DNA from: an uncultured Eubacteriales bacterium
GTDB lineage: Bacteria > Bacillota > Clostridia > Oscillospirales > Oscillospiraceae
Reading direction: 5' to 3'
DNA: 31,595 bases
Assembly: GCA_900551995.1 (NCBI GenBank)
Contig: URXW01000020.1
Span: 1-31,595 of the forward strand
Each line of letters begins with the position of its first letter. Position 1 is the first letter of the stretch. The position numbers and the translations under genes were made by a program. Below, one piece after another: positions 23,075 to 29,833 of this stretch. The notes beneath the pieces are model-generated. The model saw nothing but the letters and a program-made list of their open reading frames with translations, was not told the DNA's origin and searched no databases.

Positions 23075-23157
23075 AAGAAAGCTCCCCTTTCGGCGGGATG
23101 TGTCTTTTTCCCGCGATAAAATGGCGGGGGGTGTACCGCCGCAAAATATCCCAAAAC

Positions 23158-23186
23158 AGTATACCAGAAAACGCCGGAAAAGTCTA
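23158..23186 (-). promoter_or_regulatory. SigA promoter of dnaA
   Basis: On the minus strand, TAGACT (23181-23186) and TATACT (23158-23163) are spaced by 17 bp, with a TGG just before the -10 box. The leader to the dnaA start is about 75 bases. I see no clear DnaA box that would show autoregulation. Confidence 0.65.
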
Positions 23187-23261
23187 CTCCTATTCTAATA
23201 TAACCTCCTGTTTTCTTCCCTCTCTTTTCCGTGGCTTTCCGTCCTTTTCAGGAAATTTTTA

Positions 23262-23290
23262 TTGACAGGCACCCCTCCTGTCTGTATAAT
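23262..23290 (+). promoter_or_regulatory. Consensus SigA promoter of rpmH-rnpA
   Basis: TTGACA (23262-23267) and TATAAT (23285-23290) are both perfect and separated by 17 bp, so this should be one of the strongest promoters of the window. Transcription should start near 23297. It drives rpmH and probably the genes through jag. The 23075-23435 stretch otherwise holds the dnaA promoter and a leader hairpin. Confidence 0.9.
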
Positions 23291-23300
23291 GTTCTCTGCG

Positions 23301-23328
23301 CGTTGTTGCATAAAGTTGTGCAACAACG
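23301..23328 (+). promoter_or_regulatory. Perfect inverted repeat at the 5' end of the rpmH mRNA
   Basis: CGTTGTTGCA and TGCAACAACG form a perfect 10-bp stem around an 8-base loop (TAAAGTTG). It begins a few bases after the predicted transcription start and has no T-run, so it is not a terminator. It could be a protein operator, an mRNA-stabilising hairpin or part of a leader control element. No known r-protein leader was recognised here. Confidence 0.6.
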
Positions 23329-23435
23329 GTGGAAAAGTTTACTGCGGCGGCGATTTTTTCTGAATTACCGCTGTCGAGTAAGCGCGGGAGACGTCCGTCC
23401 CCGCCGGATAATCTTAAAAATGGAGGTGTCATGCA

Positions 23436-23570
23436 ATGTTCCGTACCTATCAGCCCAAGAAGCGTCAGCGTTCCAAGGAGCACGGCTTCCGCAAGAGAAT
23501 GGCCACCCGCAACGGCCGCAAGGTTCTGGCGCGCCGTCGTGCCAAGGGTCGTGCCCGTCTGACCCATTGA
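23436..23570 (+). CDS. rpmH: 50S ribosomal protein L34
   Basis: This is a 44-residue, highly basic protein of the large ribosomal subunit, beginning MFRTYQPKKRQRSKEHGF and ending GRARLTH. The KRQRSKEHGFRKRM core and the VLARRRAKGR tail are the L34 hallmark. The ATG at 23436 has GGAGG 9 bases upstream; an out-of-frame ATG at 23431 opens only a few codons away and is not the start. rpmH is usually the gene opposite dnaA, as here. A hairpin (GGGACGG / CCCGTCCC, about 23610-23636) lies in the 105-base gap to rnpA and may mark a processing or attenuation point. Too short for most gene finders, it is clear from its sequence. Confidence 0.97.
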   Translation: MFRTYQPKKRQRSKEHGFRKRMATRNGRKVLARRRAKGRARLTH

Positions 23571-23675
23571 GGTCACGGAAGGTGCATCGCACATAAGGAT
23601 ATGCCCTGAGGGACGGAGGACTTGCTCCCCGTCCCTATCGGTGTATCTGCGCTGCAAGGAGAAAACGAGGGAAAA

Positions 23676-24020
23676 ATGGACGCAAGAGTAACGGTGAAGC
23701 AAAACGGCGACTTCCGCCGCATATACCGCAGGGGACGGTCAGCCGTCACCGGCGGCATGGTGGTCTACTGCCTGAAAAACAAAAAGGGCATGAGCCGCCT
23801 GGGCGTCACCGTCTCCACGAAGGTGGGGCACGCCGTGGTGCGTAACCGTGTCCGCCGCCGTTTCCGCGAGCTGTACCGCCTCCACCGGGGCGAGCTGCTC
23901 CCCGGCTACGACATTATTATGGTGGCGCGTGTCCGCGCCGCCGCCATGCCCTACCAGAAGCTGGAGAGCCAGTACCTGCGCTGCCTTGCGGAGCTGGGAC
24001 TGCTGGGGGAGGACGAATGA
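23676..24020 (+). CDS. rnpA: Ribonuclease P protein component
   Basis: The protein subunit of RNase P helps the RNA subunit cut the 5' leaders from precursor tRNAs. Its 114 residues contain the conserved RNR motif in VVRNRVRRRFRELYR (55-69), which contacts the RNA, and the N-terminal VKQNGDFRRIYRRGRS stretch (8-22). The small basic fold is typical for this fast-evolving protein. GAGGGAAAA precedes the ATG. The stop overlaps the yidD start by four bases (ATGA). The gene follows rpmH on the same strand and is read from the strong rpmH promoter. Confidence 0.96.
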   Translation: MDARVTVKQNGDFRRIYRRGRSAVTGGMVVYCLKNKKGMSRLGVTVSTKVGHAVVRNRVRRRFRELYRLHRGELLPGYDIIMVARVRAAAMPYQKLESQYLRCLAELGLLGEDE

Positions 24021-24235
24021 AACGACTTCTCCTGCGACTGATCCGCTTTTACCGCCGCGCCATCTCCCCCCTCTTTCCCCCCAGCTGCCGCTACATCCCC
24101 ACCTGCTCTCAGTACGCCCTGCAGGCGATCGAGAAATACGGTGCGGCAAAGGGCGGCTGGCTGGCATTGAAGCGATTTTTGCGCTGCCATCCCTTCCACC
24201 GTCACAAGGGCGGCTGGTATGACCCGGTGCCCTGA
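24017..24235 (+). CDS. yidD: Membrane protein insertion efficiency factor YidD
   Basis: YidD is a small protein that helps insertion of membrane proteins through the YidC/Sec path. The 72 residues carry the family motif SCRYIPTCSQYALQAIEKYG (23-42), with the invariant cysteines and PTCS, and a FLRCHPFHRHKGGWYDPVP end. An amphipathic N-terminus (MKRLLLRLIRFYRRAISPL) can lie on the membrane. The start overlaps rnpA by four bases, and yidC follows 41 bases later, the conserved order across bacteria. Confidence 0.95.
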   Translation: MKRLLLRLIRFYRRAISPLFPPSCRYIPTCSQYALQAIEKYGAAKGGWLALKRFLRCHPFHRHKGGWYDPVP

Positions 24236-24276
24236 ACCCCAGCGAGCCTCAAAAACTAACGGAGGAAAAAAAGTAT

Positions 24277-25380
24277 ATGTTTGCACAGCTCGGCTACTAT
24301 ATCTGTGTGCCGTTCGCGTGGCTCACCCGCCTGTTCTACACGTGGACAGGCTCCTACGGTATCGCGCTGATCCTCTTCACCCTCATGGTGAAGCTGGTTC
24401 TCCTTCCCTTCCAGCTGAAAAGCAAGAAGAGTATGCTCCGCATGGGGCGTATGAACAGCAAGGTGCAGGAGATCCAGAAGCGGTACGCCAACAACAAGGA
24501 GAAGCAGCAGCAGGAGATCGCCGACCTCTACGCCCGCGAGGGTGTCAACCCCATGTCCGGCTGCCTGTGGTCGTTCCTGCCCTTCCCCATCCTTATCGCC
24601 CTGTACTACATCATCCGCACCCCCCTGCGCTACTTCATGTCCCTGTCCAACGAGGTCATCGCCAAGATCACTGAGCTTGCGGTGTCTCTGGGCTACGTGT
24701 CCGGCGCGTCGGGACAGGCTGCGGCCTACGACCAGATCTATCTGGCGAAGTTCATCCACGAGCACTGGGCGGAGTTTGACGGCAAGTTCACCGGTCTTAT
24801 CGACCTGAACTACCACTTCCTTGGCATGGATCTTTCCAACGTCCCCAAGGATCTCTTCGGTCAGTTCCCCTCCGGCGGCTGGGCGGTCATCGGTCTGATG
24901 ATCATGCCCCTGATCTCCGCCGCTCTGCAATTCCTGATGACCCAGATCTCCATGAAGAGCAACGGCAACGCCAACATGAACGGCTCTTCCAAGGCGATGC
25001 TGTACATGATGCCTCTGATGACGGTCTGGATGGGCTACATCCTCCCCGCCGCCCTGTGCGTCTACTGGATCGCCAACGCCGCCTTCTCCTGCCTGCAGGA
25101 GCTGCTGCTGAACAAGAAGTTCAACGCCATCCTGGATCGCGAGGAGACGGACAAGGAGCGTCAGAAGCGCGAGGCGCGCTACGCCAAAATGCAGGCGGCG
25201 CGTGAGAACTACAACCGCCAGCTGGAGGAGAGCAAGGGAGCCAAGAAGCCCCAGAGCCAGCCCCAGCCCAAGAAGAAAAAGTCCGGCAGCCACAGCGAAG
25301 GCACCACGGAGGCCGGCAAGGTGGGCAACCGCCCCTACGCCAGAGGCCGCGCCTACCGCGAGGATCATTACGACGAATAA
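24277..25380 (+). CDS. yidC: Membrane protein insertase YidC (Oxa1/SpoIIIJ family)
   Basis: YidC inserts and folds inner-membrane proteins, alone or with SecYEG. The 367 residues lack the large periplasmic domain of Gram-negative YidC, as expected for a Gram-positive member. An N-terminal membrane segment (about 7-44) holds K39 (LMVKLVLLPF), aligning near the positively charged groove residue of the family, where Bacillus has an arginine. A coiled-coil hairpin follows (about 50-85, VQEIQKRYANNKEK), then four membrane segments. The tail (about 320-367) is basic and hydrophilic, with KKKKSGSHSE, and may contact the ribosome. No lipobox is seen, unlike B. subtilis SpoIIIJ. A good ribosome site (ACGGAGG) lies upstream. 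In the spore-forming host it may serve as SpoIIIJ in forespore secretion. Confidence 0.93.
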   Translation: MFAQLGYYICVPFAWLTRLFYTWTGSYGIALILFTLMVKLVLLPFQLKSKKSMLRMGRMNSKVQEIQKRYANNKEKQQQEIADLYAREGVNPMSGCLWSFLPFPILIALYYIIRTPLRYFMSLSNEVIAKITELAVSLGYVSGASGQAAAYDQIYLAKFIHEHWAEFDGKFTGLIDLNYHFLGMDLSNVPKDLFGQFPSGGWAVIGLMIMPLISAALQFLMTQISMKSNGNANMNGSSKAMLYMMPLMTVWMGYILPAALCVYWIANAAFSCLQELLLNKKFNAILDREETDKERQKREARYAKMQAARENYNRQLEESKGAKKPQSQPQPKKKKSGSHSEGTTEAGKVGNRPYARGRAYREDHYDE

Positions 25381-25392
25381 GGAGTTTTGTCT

Positions 25393-26250
25393 ATGAGTTA
25401 TATCGACGTAACGGGCAAGACTGAGGAGGAAGCACTGCGAAAGGGTCTTGAGCAGCTGGGTATGGAGCGCGACGACGTGTCCGTCTCCATCCTTGAGCGC
25501 GCCAAGAGCGGTTTCCTTGGCATCGGTGCCACTCCCGCCCGTATCCGTATCACCTACGGCCCGGAGGAGGCGGACATGGCCGCCCCTGCGGAGGCGGAGG
25601 TCAAGATCATTCCCGAAACGCCCGCCGCGGCGAAGAAGCCCGCCCCTGCCGCCGCCCCCAAGGCGGAGAAGCCCCGTCAGGAGCGTCCCCAGCCGGAGCG
25701 CGCTCCCCGTGCCGACCGTCCCCGCCCGGAGAAGCGGGAGCGTCCCGCCCCTGTGGAGACGGACATCGACCTGCCTTTGTGCGAGGACGACAACGCCAAG
25801 CGCATCGTCGCCTTCGTCTCCGGACTGCTGGAGCACATGGACAGCAGTGCCGAGGTGCGGGTCTACGAGATGGAAAAGAGCCGCTATAAGGTGGTGCTGG
25901 TGGGCGAGCACATGGGTCAGCTCATCGGTCACCGGGGAGAGACGCTGGACGCCATCCAGCAGCTGACCAGCTACGCCGTCAACACCGGCGCGGACAAGCG
26001 CATCCGCGTCCAGATGGACGCCGAGAACTACCGCGCCCGCCGTGAGCAGAGTCTGGAGAGCCTTGCCCGCAAGGTGGCGGCGAAGGTGCAGAAGTACCGC
26101 CGCAGCGTAACGCTGGAGCCTATGAACGCCTATGAGCGTCATGTGATCCACGCCGCGCTGCAAGAGGTTCCCGGTGTCACCACCTATTCCGTGGGCACGG
26201 AGCCTAACCGCCGGGTGGTCGTCTCCTACGACCGCGCCCAAGCCCGCTGA
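25393..26250 (+). CDS. jag: Jag/KhpB RNA-binding protein (Jag-N, KH, R3H)
   Basis: This RNA-binding protein (KhpB, also called EloR) is thought to affect cell elongation and sporulation gene expression with KhpA. The 285 residues show three parts: an N-terminal Jag_N domain (about 1-55, YIDVTGKTEEEALRKGLEQLG and KSGFLGIG), a low-complexity Ala/Pro/Lys/Arg-rich linker (about 70-120), and C-terminal KH and R3H domains. The KH loop is GHRG in QLIGHRGETLDAIQQL (about 175-190); the R3H region follows with RREQSLESLARKVAAKV and LEPMNAYERHVIHAAL. The ATG at 25393 has AAGGAG 8 bases upstream and begins 12 bases after yidC. A terminator follows directly, so mnmE/mnmG, often next in Firmicutes, are absent here. 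Confidence 0.94.
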   Translation: MSYIDVTGKTEEEALRKGLEQLGMERDDVSVSILERAKSGFLGIGATPARIRITYGPEEADMAAPAEAEVKIIPETPAAAKKPAPAAAPKAEKPRQERPQPERAPRADRPRPEKRERPAPVETDIDLPLCEDDNAKRIVAFVSGLLEHMDSSAEVRVYEMEKSRYKVVLVGEHMGQLIGHRGETLDAIQQLTSYAVNTGADKRIRVQMDAENYRARREQSLESLARKVAAKVQKYRRSVTLEPMNAYERHVIHAALQEVPGVTTYSVGTEPNRRVVVSYDRAQAR

Positions 26251-26255
26251 AACAA

Positions 26256-26288
26256 AGAAAGAAAGCCCCACGGGGCTTTCTTTTTTTG
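26256..26288 (+). terminator. Terminator after jag
   Basis: AAAGAAAGCCCC and GGGGCTTTCTTTTTTT form a strong stem with a T-run. It closes the rpmH-rnpA-yidD-yidC-jag cluster. Confidence 0.85.
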
Positions 26289-26314
26289 TTCTTCCTCCCC
26301 GTGCCCCTTTCCCC

Positions 26315-26343
26315 TTGACGACTTCCTCTACCCCCTGTATAAT
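26315..26343 (+). promoter_or_regulatory. SigA promoter of the sortase gene
   Basis: TTGACG (26315-26320) and a perfect TATAAT (26338-26343) are 17 bp apart. The start codon lies about 40 bases downstream of the expected transcription start. Confidence 0.85.
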
Positions 26344-26389
26344 ATTCCCATTACGAGCCTACCCAAAAGAGAGAGAGGGAAACCCGTCT

Positions 26390-27199
26390 ATGAAAAACCG
26401 TATTATCGCCGCGGTGCTGTCGCTGCTGATCGGCGCACCGCTGTACCTGCTGGCAGCCCACGCCGCCCCGGCGCAGCCCGTCTCCGCCGAAACTCCTGCG
26501 GAGCTTACCGCCTTCCTGCACTCCGTCCCCGCCGCGGCGGAGCTGATCACCGCCGCCGCCCTGCCGGATGCCGATGATTTCGCCGACCTGAAGGCCCAGA
26601 TCCGCCTGACCGTGGAGCGGCAGCGCGGCCCCGTGGGCATCGACCTTGGCTGGTGGCAGAGCCACTACAACGACATCATCGGCTACGTGTACAGCCCCGG
26701 CACCCCCATCAGCTATCCCATCGCCTACGACGGCAACAACGAATACTACCTCCACCACGACCTGTACGGCAATTACAGCGTCTATGGCACCATCTTCCTG
26801 GATGCCCGCGTGCCCAGTGACTTCTCCGGGCAGAACAACGTGCTCTACGGGCACCATATGTCCGACGGCACCATGTTCGCCTCCATCTCCAACTACAAGC
26901 AGCAGTGGTACTACGACGCCCACCCCTACTACTTCCTGTATACCAACAAGGGCACCTACCGGGTGGACGTGTTTGCCGGCATCGTGGTTCCCGGCACCCA
27001 CGAGGTATTCAGCACCTCCCTCACCAGCGACCAGCTCCAGAGCTTCATCAACAGCTCCACCTTCCGCTCCGGACGCGGCGTCCCCACCGGGCAGATTATG
27101 ACACTCTGCACCTGCTCCTACGAGGCGAACAACTACCGCTACGTGGTGCTGGGCGAAATGGTGCTGCTGGAGCAGACCTCCGCCGAGGAAACGCAGTGA
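26390..27199 (+). CDS. srtB: Class B sortase
   Basis: Sortases are membrane-anchored cysteine transpeptidases that attach secreted proteins to the cell wall. The 269 residues begin with a signal anchor (about 1-27, MKNRIIAAVLSLLIGAP). The class B catalytic set is visible: H155 in LYGHHMSDGTMFASI, C242 in TLCTCSYEANNYRYVV (the family usually has TLSTC), and R250 in the same segment. VGIDLGWWQSHYNDIIGYV resembles the class B N-terminal region. No sorting-signal substrate is in the window, so its target is unknown. The ATG at 26390 has GAGAGAGGGA about 11 bases upstream; longer reading frames start inside jag. The gene has its own promoter and terminator. It sits where mnmE-mnmG would often follow jag. 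Confidence 0.9.
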   Translation: MKNRIIAAVLSLLIGAPLYLLAAHAAPAQPVSAETPAELTAFLHSVPAAAELITAAALPDADDFADLKAQIRLTVERQRGPVGIDLGWWQSHYNDIIGYVYSPGTPISYPIAYDGNNEYYLHHDLYGNYSVYGTIFLDARVPSDFSGQNNVLYGHHMSDGTMFASISNYKQQWYYDAHPYYFLYTNKGTYRVDVFAGIVVPGTHEVFSTSLTSDQLQSFINSSTFRSGRGVPTGQIMTLCTCSYEANNYRYVVLGEMVLLEQTSAEETQ

Positions 27200-27205
27200 C
27201 TCCGA

Positions 27206-27233
27206 CCTCCCCCTCACCGGGGGAGGCTTTTTT
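27206..27233 (+). terminator. Terminator after srtB
   Basis: CCTCCCCC and GGGGGAGG pair around the loop TCACC and are followed by CTTTTTT. Confidence 0.8.
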
Positions 27234-27236
27234 ACG

Positions 27237-27295
27237 CAAAAAGACGCCGCCCCATAGGGAGCGGCGCAAGCGGGTGGGATATTGGAAAGCCTCCG
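27237..27295 (-). ncRNA. Candidate small antisense-strand RNA
   Basis: On the minus strand a promoter-like pair, TTTACA (27325-27330), 17 bp, TAGTAT (27302-27307), lies just before about 58 bases that end in a hairpin (CGCCGC-TCCC / GGG-GCGGCG, 27245-27266) followed by TCTTTTT. This has the shape of a short RNA with its own terminator. No open frame fits. The region 27330-27430 on the same side also has a small hairpin (ACGAC / GTCGT). I cannot assign it to a known RNA family. Chance promoter resemblance is the main alternative. Confidence 0.4.
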
Positions 27296-27431
27296 ACCAC
27301 TATACTACACCACTCCGTCCCCCTTGTAAACAGGAGGTTTTGCCGTCTTTTGTCGAAAAAAGACGACCCGTGTCGTTTTTGTCACTTCCTCCAAAAATTT
27401 GTTTACTTTTCACAAATCGCTTCAAACCCTC

Positions 27432-27460
27432 TTTTCAACACAGGTTATATTTGCTATAAT
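27432..27460 (+). promoter_or_regulatory. Extended -10 promoter of hpf
   Basis: A perfect -10 box TATAAT (27455-27460) is preceded by TGC, forming an extended -10. The -35 partner TTTTCA (27432-27437) at 17 bp is a 4-of-6 match. The leader to hpf is about 65 bases. The stretch 27270-27430 holds no other feature that I could identify except the candidate small RNA. Confidence 0.7.
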
Positions 27461-27530
27461 CAGTCAAGGATAAAGGGAACTCCCTCCCCGACCCTTGCAC
27501 CGATACCCGTTACGGAAAGGAGCAAACACT

Positions 27531-28070
27531 ATGAAGTTCACATTCGCCTGCAAAAAGATCTCCCTCAACGACTCCATCAAGGAATACGCCGAAAAGAAGA
27601 TCAGTAAGCTGGATAAGTATTTCCCGGAGGAGGCAGACGCCTTTGTGACCTTTGCTGTGGAGAAGAAAAACCGCTGCGTGGTGGAGTTGACCATCCGCGC
27701 CTCCAACGGCACGCTGTTCCGCGCCCAGACCGAGGATCCCGACGGCGATATGCGCTGCGCCATTGACGAGGCGGTCAGCTTCATCGACCGCCGCATCCGC
27801 AAGAACAAGACCCGTCTGGCGAAGAACCTGCGTCCCGACGCGCTGGTGTCCACCGTTCCCGCCGAGTTCGACGTGGTGGAGGACGAGGATTTCGACGTTA
27901 TCCGCACGAAACGCTTCTCCGTCAAGCCCATGACCACCGACGAGGCGATTTTGCAGATGAACCTGCTGGGGCACTCCTTCTACGTGTTCCGCAACATCGA
28001 CAATAACACCGTCTGCGTGGTGTACCAGCGCAACAACGGCGGCTACGGCCTCATCGAGACGGAGGAATGA
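27531..28070 (+). CDS. hpf: Ribosome hibernation promoting factor, long form
   Basis: This stationary-phase protein binds the 30S subunit and pairs two 70S ribosomes into inactive 100S dimers. The 179 residues show both parts of the long form: an N-terminal S30AE domain (about 1-100, MKFTFACKKISLNDSIKEYAEKKISKLDKYF) and a C-terminal dimerisation domain (about 120-179, DEAILQMNLLGHSFYVFRNIDNNTVCVVYQRNNGGYGLIE), joined by a short linker. The long form is the rule in Firmicutes. AAAGGAG lies 8-10 bases before the ATG. It has its own extended -10 promoter and a downstream bidirectional terminator, so it is a single-gene unit. Confidence 0.96.
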   Translation: MKFTFACKKISLNDSIKEYAEKKISKLDKYFPEEADAFVTFAVEKKNRCVVELTIRASNGTLFRAQTEDPDGDMRCAIDEAVSFIDRRIRKNKTRLAKNLRPDALVSTVPAEFDVVEDEDFDVIRTKRFSVKPMTTDEAILQMNLLGHSFYVFRNIDNNTVCVVYQRNNGGYGLIETEE

Positions 28071-28111
28071 TCCCCCGCCCTGCACGGGCGCGCAGCGAAC
28101 GAAAACAAAAT

Positions 28112-28140
28112 AAAAAGGACGCCTGCCCGGCGTCCTTTTT
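28112..28140. terminator. Bidirectional terminator between hpf and the VWA gene
   Basis: AAAAAGGACGCC and GGCGTCCTTTTT pair around TGCCC; the flanks allow use in both directions. It ends directly at the stop of the minus-strand VWA gene. Confidence 0.85.
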
Positions 28141-29832
28141 CTATGCATCCTTTGCTCTGATCTCCCCCTCGATCAGCCGCCCCACCACGTCTGCGAACCA
28201 CCCGATCGTCGGCAGCTTCTCCACCGCCTTGCCGTAGATCCGCCGCGCATCGTCCGCCTCCCGGTCGCTGCCGGTGAACAGACACACCGGCGTCACGCCG
28301 TGCAGCCGCAGCTGTCCCGCCTCGGCGGCGGAATCGTCCACGCCCCGCTTCCCGGTGTAGGCATAGCCGCCCCACCCGTTGGGTATCCGCTGGTCGTCGT
28401 TGGGGCTGGCGTCGGACAGCACCAGCAGCAGCCTCCGCTCGCTGCGCTGCCGCCCCATGAGCCACCCCATAGCGCGCAGAGCCAGCCCGTCCCGGTTCCA
28501 CCCGGCGGCGACGTAGTCCAGCACCCCCTCGTTCTGCTCCGGATGACCGTAATCCCGCAGTATCCGCAGCACCGTGCATCCGCTGACGGAGCAGAACGCC
28601 GTCACCCGCACGGGAATATGGCACCGCGTCAGGCTCTCCACAAGGAGATACGCCTGGGTGGACAGCTTCTCCTGCTGCCGGTTCTGGGACGCAGACCCGT
28701 CCAGCAGAATGTCCACCGACAGCTCCCCCGGATCGTGGGGCACCGCACGGGAGAACACCCTCCCGTCGTCCAGAGCCGCTGCCCGCCACGCCTTCTCCGG
28801 CATCAGCCGTCCGGCGCGCCCGCTGTCGCCCTCGTCCCCCTCCTGCAACAGCAGCGTATTCCGCAGCTTCTGGGTCAGCCTCTGGATCGCCAGACGGTTT
28901 TCCACAAGATACGCCTTGTAGTATTCCCTGTTCTTCGCCCGCTGCTTCCGGAAGCTCTCCGCGTCCCACGCCGCCTCCGGGCAGGGGGGACGCTTGGGCG
29001 GCTCGCCCTTCGTAAAATGCAGCCGGCAGTTCTTATGCACGCCGGTGCACAGCGTCCGCTCCGCCTCGTCCAGCTCCCCCGGCGTCAGCATGGACAGCCC
29101 GAAGCAGTCCTCCACGTACCTCCGCAGCACAGGCTCCGGCGTCCGCCCCTGCAAAAAGCCCCACAGCGTCTGGTGCTGTAAGCCGCCCCCACCGCCGCCG
29201 GTGTTGCGGCTCAACGCCCGCAGGGCGTTGGGGCGCACGAAATGCACGCCGCCGCTCCGATCCCGCTTCCGCCCGACCCAGGCGGCCCACTGCCGGTCGT
29301 CGGCACTGCGTCTGGCGCGTCGGAAGTAGGTATACAGCAGCTCCTCCGTCCGACGGATGACCTGCTCCTCTGTGCGACAGACCGGAGACGCCAACGCCTC
29401 CAGCAGCGGTGCCATGCGCGATTCCTCCACGGGCTTTCCCAGCACCGACTGCGCCCATGCCCGGCGCAGCGCGCCGTCCGTCATGCCCTCCGCCGCCGGC
29501 ACAGTCTCCAGAAGGCGGGCGGCATACTCCCGCCGCAGCTGCGGCAGCACGGGACGCTCCTCCGCGCCCCGGGCGAACACCGCCCCCTCCAGCACGAGAA
29601 AGAACACATCGGTGTACAGTCCCTCCTCCGCCGCCCGGTGAAGCTCGTTCAGCAGGGGCTTGAACCGTTCGAAATCGAAGTACCGCGCCGCCAGCCCCAG
29701 CACCGTGTTCCCGTACAGCTCCGCGCCGCCGCTTGGTGCCATGACCACCAGCTCCGGACGCTTGCCGTACTGCCCCCAGCCGTTCCACACCTGATTTTCG
29801 GCGCGGCGGCTCTCTCTGTCCTGCCTGTCCAT
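28141..29832 (-). CDS. VWA-domain protein paired with a MoxR ATPase (NorD/CobT-like)
   Basis: This soluble 563-residue protein has a C-terminal von Willebrand factor A domain (about 370-563) with an intact metal-ion-dependent adhesion site: D378-x-S380-x-S382 in LLDGSAS, N446-R447-D448-G449 in GWNRDG, and D474 in VLSDAS. The last two motifs are typical of the NorD/CobT branch. The N-terminal half (about 20-300) is helical, arginine-rich, and unassigned; it contains a glycine run (NTGGGGGG, about 210-217) and TRCxH-like cysteines (LCTGVHKNCRLHF, about 261-273). MoxR-VWA pairs are known to activate or assemble partner enzymes, but no such partner lies here. The ATG starts two bases after the ATPase stop. 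An upstream in-frame extension to 29919 overlaps the ATPase and is unlikely. Confidence 0.85.
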   Translation of the reverse strand: MDRQDRESRRAENQVWNGWGQYGKRPELVVMAPSGGAELYGNTVLGLAARYFDFERFKPLLNELHRAAEEGLYTDVFFLVLEGAVFARGAEERPVLPQLRREYAARLLETVPAAEGMTDGALRRAWAQSVLGKPVEESRMAPLLEALASPVCRTEEQVIRRTEELLYTYFRRARRSADDRQWAAWVGRKRDRSGGVHFVRPNALRALSRNTGGGGGGLQHQTLWGFLQGRTPEPVLRRYVEDCFGLSMLTPGELDEAERTLCTGVHKNCRLHFTKGEPPKRPPCPEAAWDAESFRKQRAKNREYYKAYLVENRLAIQRLTQKLRNTLLLQEGDEGDSGRAGRLMPEKAWRAAALDDGRVFSRAVPHDPGELSVDILLDGSASQNRQQEKLSTQAYLLVESLTRCHIPVRVTAFCSVSGCTVLRILRDYGHPEQNEGVLDYVAAGWNRDGLALRAMGWLMGRQRSERRLLLVLSDASPNDDQRIPNGWGGYAYTGKRGVDDSAAEAGQLRLHGVTPVCLFTGSDREADDARRIYGKAVEKLPTIGWFADVVGRLIEGEIRAKDA

Positions 29833-29833
29833 C

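Noticed and set aside
23075..23435. A second DnaA-box cluster upstream of dnaA, as in Bacillus
   Set aside because: Only one weak match (GGTGGAAAA, 23329-23336, reverse strand) was seen, so no cluster is called.
24256..26271. A minus-strand open frame of about 670 codons opposite yidC and jag
   Set aside because: Shadow of two clearly recognised genes.
27295..27330. A tRNA-like stretch (AGTATAGTGGT) on the minus strand
   Set aside because: No acceptor, anticodon or T arm can be formed around it; it is the promoter-like part of the candidate small RNA.
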